From Rhodocyclaceae bacterium (GTDB lineage: Bacteria > Pseudomonadota > Gammaproteobacteria > Burkholderiales > Rhodocyclaceae): a stretch of 64,000 nt of DNA. A program made the translations under genes and the position numbers. How positions within the stretch are numbered: position 1 is the first letter of the stretch; each line of letters starts with the position of its first letter. This document shows positions 42,412-51,527 of this stretch, in pieces. The DNA lies in NCBI GenBank assembly GCA_018261935.1, contig JAGTRP010000012.1:1-64000 (forward strand), written 5' to 3'. Under the pieces are notes generated by a model, which was not told where the DNA came from, made no database searches, and saw only the letters and a list, made by a program, of their open reading frames with translations.

Positions 42412-42439
42412 TTGCAACATCACGAGAAATCCATATAAT
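42412..42439 (+). promoter_or_regulatory. Promoter of tRNA-Asp
   Basis: -35 TTGCAA (42412-42417), 16-bp spacer, perfect -10 TATAAT (42434-42439) followed by a GGCGAC discriminator. It lies about 90 bp upstream of the tRNA in an AT-rich island. Confidence 0.75.
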
Positions 42440-42531
42440 GGCGACCTCGTTCAGCGCACGGGACAAAAAAACCGGCGGGAATGAACAGAATTTCGGGAGC
42501 TGCAGCGCAGCTTTCGGCCAAGCTAAAGCGC

Positions 42532-42608
42532 GGAGTGGTAGTTCAGTTGGTTAGAATACCGGCCTGTCACGCCGGGGGTCGCGGGTTCGAGTCCCGTCCA
42601 CTCCGCCA
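42532..42608 (+). tRNA. tRNA-Asp (anticodon GTC)
   Basis: A 77-nt cloverleaf: acceptor GGAGTGG/CCACTCC, anticodon loop CTGTCAC giving GTC, T arm GGTTCGAGTCC, discriminator G and encoded CCA. Confidence 0.96.
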
Positions 42609-42612
42609 ACCA

Positions 42613-42650
42613 TAAAACCCGCTGAAATCAACGATTTCAGCGGGTTTTTT
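42613..42650 (+). terminator. Rho-independent terminator of tRNA-Asp
   Basis: A strong hairpin (ACCCGCTGAAATC / GATTTCAGCGGGT with an AAC loop) followed by T6, starting a few bases after the CCA. Confidence 0.9.
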
Positions 42651-42843
42651 CCATTCAGCCCGAAGCCGCCACAACGACGGCCGCATCAGGCACCAGGCAT
42701 TTCCTGCCCATCCCTGGGTCATTGACGGATGATGCCGACGACCGCTCGGACGATAAGAAAGCCTCATGGAACCATCCGCCGATGGGGCTAATCGGATGTA
42801 TAATTTCATTCTTGTTGCGGATATATCAGCCGGAGACGTATTC

Positions 42844-44364
42844 ATGCCGCATCCTCCTACTCTCTCGCTTCTTTCCGGCTTTCGGCGCGCAGCCGCTTTG
42901 GCGGCCTTCCTTCTGGTATCCGGCGCCGCATCCGCCCAGGCGGACACGGAGGAATCCACCCCGCCCCTCGCTCTCTTCATGTCCAGCGGCCTTGCTTCGC
43001 CGCTGGAAACCCCCGCCACGGAAACCCCGACCCCGCCAGCGGAACCCGACCCCGCCGACGACTTGTCCGTTCAGGAACTGAAGTCAGCCCCCACGCTGCC
43101 CGGCACCATCGATCTGACCACCGAGACCGACGACCTCTGGCAACGTATCCGCAACGGCTTCACGATGCCGAACCTGAATAACGAGCTGGTGCTCTACCAC
43201 CAGCAGTGGTATCAGAACCGGCCGGAACTCCTGCGCCGCATCGTCGAGCGCAGCCGCCGCTACATGCACCACATCGTCGAGGAACTGGAAAAACGCGGCA
43301 TGCCGACGGAGTTGGCCCTGCTCCCCATGGTCGAAAGCGCCTACAATCCCATGGCCATCTCCCCGGCCCAGGCTTCCGGCCTCTGGCAATTCATTCCTTC
43401 CACCGGGAAGACCTACAAGCTGGAGCAGAACTGGTGGCAGGACCAGCGCCGAGACATCGTCGCCTCCACCGCCGCCGCCCTCGATTACCTACAGAACATC
43501 TACGAGATGCAGGGCGACTGGCATCTGGCCCTGGCTTCCTACAACTGGGGCGAGGGAGCGGTGAAGCGGGCCATGGAGAAGAACGCCGCCCGGGGCCTGC
43601 CCACCGATTATTCCAGCTTGACCATGCCCAACGAGACGCGCCATTACGTCCCGAAGCTGCAGGCCCTCAAGAACATTTTCGCCAACCCCAAGCTGATGGC
43701 CGCGCTGGAACTGCCGGAACTCCTCAACCGGCCCTACTTCGCCACCATCGAGAACAACCGACCCATCGACGTCACCACCGCTGCCCGCCTGGCCGGGATG
43801 CCGGTCCACGAGTTCGTGGCCCTCAACCCGTCCCACAACCGGCCGGTCATCACCCCCGCCACCCCGCTGATCATCCCCGCCGACAAGGTGGAAATCTTCC
43901 AGGCCAATCTGGAAAGCCACGACGAGCCCCTCTCCCGCTGGCAAACCTATACCTTGAAGCCCGGCGAGAGACTGGACAGGCTGGCCCCCCGCTTCGGCAT
44001 CTCCCTGGTTGACCTTAAACGGGTGAACGGCCTCCACGGCCAGCTCAAGATCGCCGCGGGCTCCACCCTGCTGGTGCCTGCCGGCCGGGGCGAGATCGCC
44101 ATGGACGAGGCGCCGGTCATGCCCCGCCTGCCCCAGATCGCTTCCCGCCCGGTGGGCAAGCGGCAACTCCAGCTTGCCGGCAAGGGTGCCCGCAAGCTGG
44201 CGAAGACCGAAAGGCCCAGGGTCGGGAAGCTCGCATCGGCGGGACAGAAGCCCGGCAGCAGAATGCTGGCCAAGCGCACCGCGGGCAAGCCGGCGGCCAT
44301 GGCAAAAGGGGCGCCTCGCACCCCGGCCAAGATGGTCAGGTCCGGCAACGGCCGGCGCTCGTAG
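42844..44364 (+). CDS. mltD: Membrane-bound lytic murein transglycosylase D
   Basis: A 506-aa periplasmic enzyme cleaving peptidoglycan to 1,6-anhydro-muropeptides. The start at 42844 gives a signal peptide (A-A-A-L-A-A-F-L-L-V-S-G-A-A-S-A); an extended TATAAT promoter lies at 42799. A Pro/Thr-rich linker precedes the SLT domain with catalytic E164 in LLPMVESAYNP, then S-G-L-W-Q-F-I-P and A-S-Y-N-W-G-E-G. One clear LysM domain lies at about 366-415. The last ~80 residues are Lys/Arg/Ala-rich, like a histone H1 tail, which is unusual for MltD and may tether it to anionic polymers. Confidence 0.9.
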   Translation: MPHPPTLSLLSGFRRAAALAAFLLVSGAASAQADTEESTPPLALFMSSGLASPLETPATETPTPPAEPDPADDLSVQELKSAPTLPGTIDLTTETDDLWQRIRNGFTMPNLNNELVLYHQQWYQNRPELLRRIVERSRRYMHHIVEELEKRGMPTELALLPMVESAYNPMAISPAQASGLWQFIPSTGKTYKLEQNWWQDQRRDIVASTAAALDYLQNIYEMQGDWHLALASYNWGEGAVKRAMEKNAARGLPTDYSSLTMPNETRHYVPKLQALKNIFANPKLMAALELPELLNRPYFATIENNRPIDVTTAARLAGMPVHEFVALNPSHNRPVITPATPLIIPADKVEIFQANLESHDEPLSRWQTYTLKPGERLDRLAPRFGISLVDLKRVNGLHGQLKIAAGSTLLVPAGRGEIAMDEAPVMPRLPQIASRPVGKRQLQLAGKGARKLAKTERPRVGKLASAGQKPGSRMLAKRTAGKPAAMAKGAPRTPAKMVRSGNGRRS

Positions 44365-44371
44365 GGTTCTT

Positions 44372-45550
44372 TCAGCCTGAACAGGCGCCGCCGGGCCAGT
44401 GGGCGGTGGCGATGCCGCTGCCGAGATCGGCTTCGATGAGGCGGGCCCGCACTTCCAGGAGTTTCTCGACCAGGGCCGGCTCGCTGCGTCCGTAGGCATC
44501 GGCGTCGGGAACACGCTTGACGACCACTCCGAGAAGTTCGGTGATGGCGTTGCCGATCGAATTCTGGCTGATGGTCACCACCAGCCGGCCGGCATCGTCC
44601 CGGTAGATGAGCTGCTTGAAAGCCGGCTGCCAGCGGATGGAATTGGCATAGCGGGCGTCGACGATGCAGCGGTCGCGCACTTTCTTGGCGGTCTTGAGGA
44701 AGTCGTTGTCGAACAACAGGACCCGCTCCACCTGCTCGGGAAAATGGACATCTTTCGGCATCAGCGCGTTGCGCGTGGATACCTGGGAAAAGAAGGTGCG
44801 ATAGAAGTCCAGGAAACCCATCAGGATGGCGTCGTACTCCTTCCAGAAGCGGCTGTCCCGCAGGGTCTTGGCGCCGCCGACGATTTCCCAGCAGGGCAGG
44901 CCCTGGGGGTAGCCGGTGAGGGCAAGCCGGGATTCGGCGCCGGGCAGCTGCCGGAGCAGCTGCAGGTCGAGGGCTCTGGCGAAGAACTCCCGGTAAACAT
45001 CCCGCATGTAGGCCTGGAAGAGGCTGTGCTGCCCGCCGTCGGTCAGGTTCGGATCGCCCGGGTCAGCGAAGGGCGCGGCCCGCAGCTGGCTGACCGGAAA
45101 GACGATGAAGTGGTTGTGCAGCATGCGGATGCTCGGCACCCCGGGGGAAGTCAGGGGCCAGGTGGCGTCCAGGCTCGCTTCGCCGGCCAGGACCAGGGCC
45201 TCCCCGGGATCCGGGTAGCGCTCCAGCATGTACTCGATGATGATCTGGTTCATGCGGTTCCAGATGCGCCGCACGGCATCCGGTACCTGGGTCCGCCGCA
45301 CCGGCCGCCCGAGGGGATCGAGGATGGCCTGGGAGGTGTTGTAGATGATGGAGGTGTCGAACTCGTTGCTGTGGCCGAGGGCCTTGCGATAGAGGAGCAG
45401 GTTCTCCGGATTCGCCAGCAGGCCGTTGTTGTGCACCAGGTCGGCGAGGTTCTCGGCGCTGTTGAAGAACTCGTTCGGCTTCATGCCCTCCGGGACCGTC
45501 AGGGGAATGGGGCGAAACGGCGTGACGATCTCCCGCGGGCCGGATTCCAT
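44372..45550 (-). CDS. Unrecognised 392-aa protein with an H-N-H-F motif
   Basis: I do not recognise the family. The ATG at 45550 follows CAGGAGA; no signal peptide or TM helix is seen, so it is probably cytoplasmic. The N-terminal half has N-S-A-E-N-L-A-D-L-V-H-N-N and S-N-E-F-D-T-S. H145 and H147 in M-L-H-N-H-F-I-V-F-P recall the H-x-H of HIT/GalT-type nucleotidyl enzymes, but the third residue of that motif is not evident. The C-terminal half is helical with R-Y-A-N-S-I-R-W-Q-P-A and T-I-S-Q-N-S-I-G-N-A. Codon use matches the core genome. It is convergent with mltD, with stops 8 bp apart. Confidence 0.6.
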   Translation of the reverse strand: MESGPREIVTPFRPIPLTVPEGMKPNEFFNSAENLADLVHNNGLLANPENLLLYRKALGHSNEFDTSIIYNTSQAILDPLGRPVRRTQVPDAVRRIWNRMNQIIIEYMLERYPDPGEALVLAGEASLDATWPLTSPGVPSIRMLHNHFIVFPVSQLRAAPFADPGDPNLTDGGQHSLFQAYMRDVYREFFARALDLQLLRQLPGAESRLALTGYPQGLPCWEIVGGAKTLRDSRFWKEYDAILMGFLDFYRTFFSQVSTRNALMPKDVHFPEQVERVLLFDNDFLKTAKKVRDRCIVDARYANSIRWQPAFKQLIYRDDAGRLVVTISQNSIGNAITELLGVVVKRVPDADAYGRSEPALVEKLLEVRARLIEADLGSGIATAHWPGGACSG

Positions 45551-45763
45551 GGCGATGGTTCTCCTGCAAGATTGACTGGGAGCCAGTGTAGCCAACGGGT
45601 AGGGCGGACACAGCTACCGCTTCGGATTAGCTCCGACATCGAATGCCTTCGGCGGGAGCGGCTACTCGCCATACCGGACCGCCCCTTCTGAATCTTTACA
45701 ATGTCGACCGAATGATGTATTGCTGCGCCCATCACGATTCCAACCCAACTGCCGGACAAAGTC

Positions 45764-46909
45764 ATGAGCATGGAGACACAGCGTTTGAGCGCCAGCCACG
45801 TCACAGTAGGCCACCCACTGCCGGGGGATGTCTACGACGAGAATGGCCATATGCTTCTCTCCTCAGGCTTCGTGATTGAAAGCGAATCCCAGCTCGAAAC
45901 GCTGCTTGCCCGGGGCATGTATGTGGACATCGCCACCTTCAAGGCCCATTTCGCCTCCGGGTCGGCCACGCCGTCCTCCGAGCCGAAGAAGTTCGATCCA
46001 TTCCTGCTGCGTGACTCCCTCAAGAAGCGCCTGAACCGGGCCTTGCGCACCCTCGGGGAGGATTCGGAAACAACCGCTCAAATCAGGGAAATCGCCTCCG
46101 GGGTCCACGAACTGGCCGCTGCCGACCCGGAAGGCGCCATCGCCAGCGGCCTGCTGGACGACGAGGAAAACTATGCGATCCGCCACAGCCTGCTGACCGC
46201 GATTCTCTGTGACCTGACCTGCACGGCGCTCGACTGGCCGGCCGACAAGCGCTTGAGCGTAGTTTGCGCCGCATTGTCCATGAACGCGGCGGTGCTGGAT
46301 CTGCAGAACAAGCTGGTGGCCCAGGCTGACGCCCTCAATCCGCAGCAGCAGAACCTGATGCGCAGCCACCCCGAGGCCGCCGCCAACAAGCTGCGCGAGG
46401 CCGGCGTGGATGACCCCCTGTGGCTTGCCGCCGTACAGGAGCATCACAGGCTTGGCGGCGACACCGGATCTCCCCGGGCGCTGACGCAGCCGGGCGAGGC
46501 GGGCCAACTGGTGCGGCTCGCCGATGTCTTTGGCGCCCTGGTGTCGCAGCGGGGGGACCGAAAGCCCCTGGCGCCCCCCCAGGCGTTACGCAACCTGCTT
46601 ATCCAGGAAGGACACGGCCCCTGGGTGGCCCTGGCCGGCACGCTGGTCAAGGTGCTCGGGCTGTTCCCGCCGGGAACCTATGTCAAACTGGCCAACGGCG
46701 AGATTGCCGTGGTCCACCGCCATGGCAGCGCTGCCAATGCCCCTCTGGTGGCCAGCATCACCAACAGCAACGGCAACCCCTACATGAAGCCGCTGCGGCG
46801 CGACACCCAGAACAAGGAATTTGCAGTTGCCGGCCTCACCCTGCGGGGAAAACTGGCGACCGGTTACGATTTGGGCCTGCTCTGGGTCAGGACAATGCGA
46901 CCCGCCTAG
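45764..46909 (+). CDS. Degenerate HD-GYP-domain protein
   Basis: A 381-aa protein of the layout DUF3391-like N-terminus plus HD-GYP. The domain framework is visible: Y-A-I-R-H-S-L-L-T, the K-L-V-A-Q segment, S-H-P-E-A-A-A-N-K-L and Q-E-H-H-R-L-G-G. The metal-binding H-D pair that should follow A-A-L is replaced by S-M-N-A (AALSMNAAV), and GYP is missing. Phosphodiesterase activity is therefore unlikely; it may bind c-di-GMP or partners as a pseudo-enzyme. A weak promoter (TTTACA, 17 bp, TATTGC) lies at 45695-45723. It is convergent with the ABC ATPase. Confidence 0.75.
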   Translation: MSMETQRLSASHVTVGHPLPGDVYDENGHMLLSSGFVIESESQLETLLARGMYVDIATFKAHFASGSATPSSEPKKFDPFLLRDSLKKRLNRALRTLGEDSETTAQIREIASGVHELAAADPEGAIASGLLDDEENYAIRHSLLTAILCDLTCTALDWPADKRLSVVCAALSMNAAVLDLQNKLVAQADALNPQQQNLMRSHPEAAANKLREAGVDDPLWLAAVQEHHRLGGDTGSPRALTQPGEAGQLVRLADVFGALVSQRGDRKPLAPPQALRNLLIQEGHGPWVALAGTLVKVLGLFPPGTYVKLANGEIAVVHRHGSAANAPLVASITNSNGNPYMKPLRRDTQNKEFAVAGLTLRGKLATGYDLGLLWVRTMRPA

Positions 46910-46970
46910 CCGATTCAGCGGCCCGGCCAAGGCAAAACGGCCGCGGCTCTGGCCGACGGAATACCCGCCC

Positions 46971-48959
46971 CTACTTGTAGAGGTGGCAGGCCACCGTCTG
47001 GGTCGCCCCATGCTGCGTGCTCGCCGGCCAGACGCTGCGGCAGACCTCCATCACATTGGGGCAACGGGGATGGAAATGGCAGCCGGCCGGGGGATTGGCC
47101 GGCGACGGGGTTTCCCCCCCGAGCTTGATCACCGGCCCCTGCCCTTCCAGGCGCGGCTGCGGCACGGCGGACAGGAGGGCCCGGGTATAGGGGTGCTTGG
47201 GCGAGCGCAGCACCTCATCGGCGCTCCCCCGCTCGACGATGCGCCCCAGGTACATCACCGCCACCTCGTGGGCGAGATACTCCACCACCGCGAAATTGTG
47301 GGTAATGAAGAGATAGGCCACCCCCAGGCTCTCCTGCAGGGACTTCAGGAGGTTGAGGATCTGGGCCTGCACCGACACGTCCAAGGCCGAAGTGGGCTCG
47401 TCGCACACCAGCACCTCCGGCTGCACCGCCAGGGCACGGGCGATGGCGATGCGCTGACGCTGCCCCCCCGAAAATTCGTGGGGATAGCGTCCGACCGCTT
47501 CCGCCGGCAGGCCCACCTGCTCCAGGAGAATAGCCACCGCCGCCGCCCGCTCCCGGCCGCCGGCCACCACCCCGAGGGCCGCCATGCCTTCGGCGATGAT
47601 CTCCCCCACCCGCAGGCGCGGGTTGAGGGAGGCGAAGGGATCCTGGAACACCATCTGCAGATGCCGCCGCATGCCCTGCAGGCGGCCGGCCGGCATTCCC
47701 ACCAGCTCGCTGCCGTTCAGCTTGACCTGTCCGCCGGTGGGCTGGATCAGTTGCAGGATGGCCTTGCCCACCGTCGTCTTGCCGCAGCCCGATTCCCCCA
47801 CCAGGGCCAGGGTCCGTCCCGGCGACAAGGACAGCGACACGCCGTCCACCGCCTTCACATGGCCTACGGTGCGCTGCAGGATGCCGCGGCGGATAGGGAA
47901 ATGGACCTTCAGGTCCCGGACATCGAGGATCGGAGCGGTATCAGCGGCGAGCGGAGGGAGCACCGTTTCCCCATGGGGCGCCTCCTCCGCCATGCCCCCT
48001 TCGTAGAAGCACCGCACCTTGTGCCCGTCCGACAGCATCCGCCAGGGAGGCGAGTGGTCGCGGCTCAGGGGCGTCACATAGCGGCAGCGGTCGGCGAAGC
48101 GGCAGCCTGCCGGCATGTGGTCGAGGGACGGCACCTGGCCGGGAATGGTGGTCAGGGCCCCGCCCCGCCGCGAGACCTCCGGCAGGGCGGCGAAGAGGGC
48201 GCGGGTGTAGGGATGCCGGGGGTTGGTGAAGAAGGCCTCCCGGGGCGCCACCTCAACGAGTTCGCCGGCATACATGACCCCCACCCGGTGGGCCACCCGG
48301 GCCACCACCCCAAGGTCGTGGGTGATGAGGAGCATGCCCATGCCCCGCTCCGTCTGGAGCCTCACCAGCAGATCGAGGATCTGGGCCTGGACGGTGACAT
48401 CCAGGGCCGTGGTCGGTTCGTCGGCGATCAGCAGATCCGGCTCGCCGGCCAGGGCGATGGCGATCATCACCCGCTGCTTCATGCCGCCGGAGAGCTGGAA
48501 GGGATATTCGGTCAGGCGCCGGTCCGGGTCGGCGATGCCCACCTGGCGCAGGAGTTCCAGCATGCGCTGGCGGGCGGGCTCGCCGGTCAGATGGCGATGG
48601 CGCGCCAGCACCTCGCCGATCTGCTGCCCGACGGTGAGGACCGGATTGAGGCTGGTGGCCGGCTCCTGGAAGATCATGGCCATGCGGGCGCCCCGTACCG
48701 AGCGCATGTCGGCCTCCGGCAGGGAGAGGAGCTCCCGGCCGGCGAGTTCGACGCTGCCGCCGACGATTCGCCCCGCCGCCGGCAACAGCCGCATGATGCC
48801 CTGGGCGGTGGCCGACTTGCCGCAACCCGATTCCCCGAGGAGAGCGAAGGTCTCCCCCGCCCCCACCTCGAAGGAGATTCCGTCCACCGCCAGCAGGGTC
48901 TGTCTGCCCGCGGCAAAGCCCAGCCTCAGGTCGGTTACTCTCAGGAGAGGTGAATTCAT
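46971..48959 (-). CDS. Peptide-type ABC transporter, fused double ATPase
   Basis: A 662-aa protein with two complete ATP-binding cassettes, equivalent to DppD+DppF (as in YejF). Each half has Walker A (LLGESGCGKSAT; LVGESGCGKTTV), a signature (Q-L-S-G-G-M-K-Q-R; EFSGGQRQR) and Walker B (L-L-I-A-D-E-P; V-L-V-C-D-E-P). Each ends in the oligopeptide-type C-terminal extension with R-H-P-Y-T-R-A-L or K-H-P-Y-T-R-A-L and Cys-containing tail. It drives import through the two upstream permeases. The ATG at 48959 follows GAGG; a longer frame runs into repeat copy C and is rejected. Confidence 0.9.
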   Translation of the reverse strand: MNSPLLRVTDLRLGFAAGRQTLLAVDGISFEVGAGETFALLGESGCGKSATAQGIMRLLPAAGRIVGGSVELAGRELLSLPEADMRSVRGARMAMIFQEPATSLNPVLTVGQQIGEVLARHRHLTGEPARQRMLELLRQVGIADPDRRLTEYPFQLSGGMKQRVMIAIALAGEPDLLIADEPTTALDVTVQAQILDLLVRLQTERGMGMLLITHDLGVVARVAHRVGVMYAGELVEVAPREAFFTNPRHPYTRALFAALPEVSRRGGALTTIPGQVPSLDHMPAGCRFADRCRYVTPLSRDHSPPWRMLSDGHKVRCFYEGGMAEEAPHGETVLPPLAADTAPILDVRDLKVHFPIRRGILQRTVGHVKAVDGVSLSLSPGRTLALVGESGCGKTTVGKAILQLIQPTGGQVKLNGSELVGMPAGRLQGMRRHLQMVFQDPFASLNPRLRVGEIIAEGMAALGVVAGGRERAAAVAILLEQVGLPAEAVGRYPHEFSGGQRQRIAIARALAVQPEVLVCDEPTSALDVSVQAQILNLLKSLQESLGVAYLFITHNFAVVEYLAHEVAVMYLGRIVERGSADEVLRSPKHPYTRALLSAVPQPRLEGQGPVIKLGGETPSPANPPAGCHFHPRCPNVMEVCRSVWPASTQHGATQTVACHLYK

Positions 48960-48980
48960 TTGGACAACCTCAGGGACCAA

Positions 48981-49066
48981 CCGGAGGGCCGGGCGTTCGT
49001 GGAGCCGGGCGAGGACTGTCCGAGGCCGCGCAGCGGCCGAGTTCCGCAGCCCGGCGGAGCGAATGC
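48981..49066 (-). repeat. Dispersed palindromic repeat, copy C
   Basis: An 86-bp copy in the opposite orientation to copies A and B, between the permease gene and the fused ATPase gene. Its nested hairpin is CCGGGC...GGCCGC-TGC-GCGGCC...GCCCGG. It is over 90% identical by eye to copy A. Confidence 0.8.
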
Positions 49067-49104
49067 CCGGCCCAACGCGCGAGAAATCCCCAAATGCCTC
49101 CCCA

Positions 49105-50508
49105 TCACACCGCCCTCGGATCGAAGGCGTCCCGCACCACGTCGGCAAACAGGTTAGCCGCCAGCACCAGCATGAGCATAGCGGCAAAGGCGGCCGCCAG
49201 GGACCACCAGACCACCGGCTCCCGGCCAAGTTCCAACCGGGCGTTGTTGATCATGGTGCCGAAGCTGATTGTGTTGGGATCGACGCCGATGTCAATGTAG
49301 GAGAGCACGGCCTCTGCGAGCACCAAGCCGGAGAAGTCCATCACCAGGGTAATGACGACGATGTGCATGAGGTTGGGCAGGATGTGGCGCAGGATGATGC
49401 GCCAGGAGGACACTCCGAAAGCTTGAGCCGCCTGGATATATTCCAGCTCTCGAAGTTTCAGGGTCTCGCCCCGCAGCAAGCGACACAAGCTGGTCCAGCT
49501 AGTGATACCGAGGATGAAGCACAGGGCCAGGAGTCGTAAGTCGGCCCGCTCGGCAGCAGTGGCGAACCACTCGGGATGGGTATCGATAACGACCTGCATC
49601 ATGAGTACGGCAGCGGCAATGAGGAGCACCCCAGGGATGGAACTCAGCACTGTGTAGATGTACTGGATCAGATCGTCAACCCACCCCCTGAAATAGCCTG
49701 CAACGATGCCCATGAGTACCGCTACAGGCAACATGACCAAGGTAGTCACCAAGCCGATGATGAGGCCGGTGCGTACGCTCTTCAATACTTGGTAAAGAAC
49801 GTCCTGGCCAACCTTGTCGGTGCCGAAAACGTGGTAATAGCCGGCCAAGCTCAGCAGGGGAAGGATCAGCGCCATGAGCCCCCCTGCTGTCATCAGAAGA
49901 GCATTCCAAGAGAAGTGGGTTTCCCCCTGCCAGATACGCCGCCAAGCCTCGCTCCGACCGACGCCCTCCCGTTTGCCCACGCCCATGGTCACTAGGGCCG
50001 CCATGCCACACCAAGTCAGAACGGCCAGGACGAAGCCCATCGCCGCCTTTCGGGCAACATCCGCTGGCAGCCTCGCCTCGTCCCCCCCCAGGTGAGCACC
50101 GCCGTACTTCAGGCGGGGATAGCCCCGGGTCTGGCCGCCGCCAGGCAAATCGATGGTTTCCTTGGCGTAAAGCCGAGTTGCGAAGGGAGCCGAATAGGTT
50201 TTCTCGTTGCGGGTACGGACCGGGCTAGCAACGGTGTCCAGTACCGAAAGCACCTCGATGGAATATACGGTGGGCTTGTCTGCCTCCCCTTCCAATCTCA
50301 ACCGATAATGGAGAGAGTCCAGGAGGCCAATGACCCCAAATACCATCAGGACCGTGGCCGCAGCCATGCCGATTCGGCTCTTGCCCACCCGCCGCCAAGC
50401 CGCAAGAAGATGCTCGGTACGTGTAATGACAAAGCCAAAGCCCAAGCAGGCCGCCACCAGCAGCCAGACGAGCACATCGGACCAGAGGATGACTATCTGG
50501 AACGGCAT
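49105..50508 (-). CDS. Peptide-type ABC transporter permease (DppC/YejE-like)
   Basis: A 467-aa inner-membrane protein. The C-terminal ~260 residues are a standard BPD permease: G-T-D-K-V-G-Q-D-V-L-Y-Q-V entry, six TM helices, and the EAA-type loop Y-I-Q-A-A-Q-A-F-G-V-S-S-W-R-I-I-L-R-H-I-L-P-N. The N-terminal ~200 residues add three TM helices and a periplasmic domain, making it much longer than DppC (~300 aa) and closer to YejE-like proteins. It overlaps the preceding permease stop (TAATG). Base composition is lower in G+C than its neighbours. Confidence 0.88.
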   Translation of the reverse strand: MPFQIVILWSDVLVWLLVAACLGFGFVITRTEHLLAAWRRVGKSRIGMAAATVLMVFGVIGLLDSLHYRLRLEGEADKPTVYSIEVLSVLDTVASPVRTRNEKTYSAPFATRLYAKETIDLPGGGQTRGYPRLKYGGAHLGGDEARLPADVARKAAMGFVLAVLTWCGMAALVTMGVGKREGVGRSEAWRRIWQGETHFSWNALLMTAGGLMALILPLLSLAGYYHVFGTDKVGQDVLYQVLKSVRTGLIIGLVTTLVMLPVAVLMGIVAGYFRGWVDDLIQYIYTVLSSIPGVLLIAAAVLMMQVVIDTHPEWFATAAERADLRLLALCFILGITSWTSLCRLLRGETLKLRELEYIQAAQAFGVSSWRIILRHILPNLMHIVVITLVMDFSGLVLAEAVLSYIDIGVDPNTISFGTMINNARLELGREPVVWWSLAAAFAAMLMLVLAANLFADVVRDAFDPRAV

Positions 50509-51485
50509 TATTTCAACCTAATCCGGGGATCCGCAATGGAGTAGGAGATATCGGTCAGGATGAGACCGATGATGTACAGCACCGCGCCGATGAAGACCAT
50601 GGAACGGACTACGGCAAAATCCTGGGCCTTAATCGCGTCGATGGTGTAGCTTCCCAACCCCGGGATGCCGAAGAAGGACTCGGTGATGAGGGCACCCATG
50701 AATAGAGAGGGGATCACTACCACAACCCCGGTAAGGATGGGGATCAGGGCGTTGCGCAGAAGGTGGCGAAGGAAGACCACGGTTTCCGGCAAGCCCTTTG
50801 CCCTAGCCGTGCGGATGTAGTCCTTACCCACCTCTTCCAGAAAGATGGTGCGGTATAGACGGGTTGAGGAGCCAATTCCGGAAATAACCCCGACCACCAC
50901 CGGCAGGACAAGGAATCGCCAAGCGTCCAGCCCCTCACCAAAACCCGAGATCGGCACCAGGCGCCAGACCTTGCTGACCAAGTATTGGCCACCGATGATA
51001 TAGAAGAGGCTGGAGATGGACATCATAACCACGCACAGTACCACTCCCCAGAAGTCGAAAGCGGTGGCCCGGAAAAAGGCCAGGGTCAAAGCGAAGATAA
51101 TGGTAACGAAGAGCCCCAGAATGAAATTGGGAAGCTGGACGGCCAAGGACGGCAGCATACGCCCTTTAATCTCCAGGGCGATATCCCGCCCATCCTCGGC
51201 CCGGCCGAAATCCCCGACGAACATGCGGGCCGACTTGTCGAAGAAGATGGTGTCGGTGAGGGCCCCGGCCCCCGGCGCCTGGCTGTTCCACAGGAGGGGT
51301 TTGTCGTAGCCCCGCTCCGCCTTCCACTTCTGGATGGCCTCCGGGGTCACCCGCTTGACGCCGAGCTGCATGCGCGCCATGTCATCGGGGGTGTTTACCA
51401 CGAAGAACAAAGCAAAAGTCAGCAGGTTCACGCCGATCAGAATAGGGATGGCGTAAAGCAGGCGGCGGACAATGTAAGCGAGCAT
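50508..51485 (-). CDS. Peptide-type ABC transporter permease (DppB/YejB-like)
   Basis: A 325-aa inner-membrane permease. The opening M-L-A-Y-I-V-R-R-L-L-Y-A-I-P-I-L-I-G is the DppB hallmark. Five further TM helices and the EAA loop (D-Y-I-R-T-A-R-A-K-G-L-P-E-T-V-V-F-L-R-H-L-L-R-N) follow. It is the first gene of permease-permease-ATPase; a substrate-binding protein normally encoded upstream is absent. As in the downstream permease, codon use is less G/C-biased than in adjacent genes. Confidence 0.88.
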   Translation of the reverse strand: MLAYIVRRLLYAIPILIGVNLLTFALFFVVNTPDDMARMQLGVKRVTPEAIQKWKAERGYDKPLLWNSQAPGAGALTDTIFFDKSARMFVGDFGRAEDGRDIALEIKGRMLPSLAVQLPNFILGLFVTIIFALTLAFFRATAFDFWGVVLCVVMMSISSLFYIIGGQYLVSKVWRLVPISGFGEGLDAWRFLVLPVVVGVISGIGSSTRLYRTIFLEEVGKDYIRTARAKGLPETVVFLRHLLRNALIPILTGVVVVIPSLFMGALITESFFGIPGLGSYTIDAIKAQDFAVVRSMVFIGAVLYIIGLILTDISYSIADPRIRLK

Positions 51486-51527
51486 CGGACGATTATGCCA
51501 AGGCGCCCTTCGGGTGGATAGCGGCGC

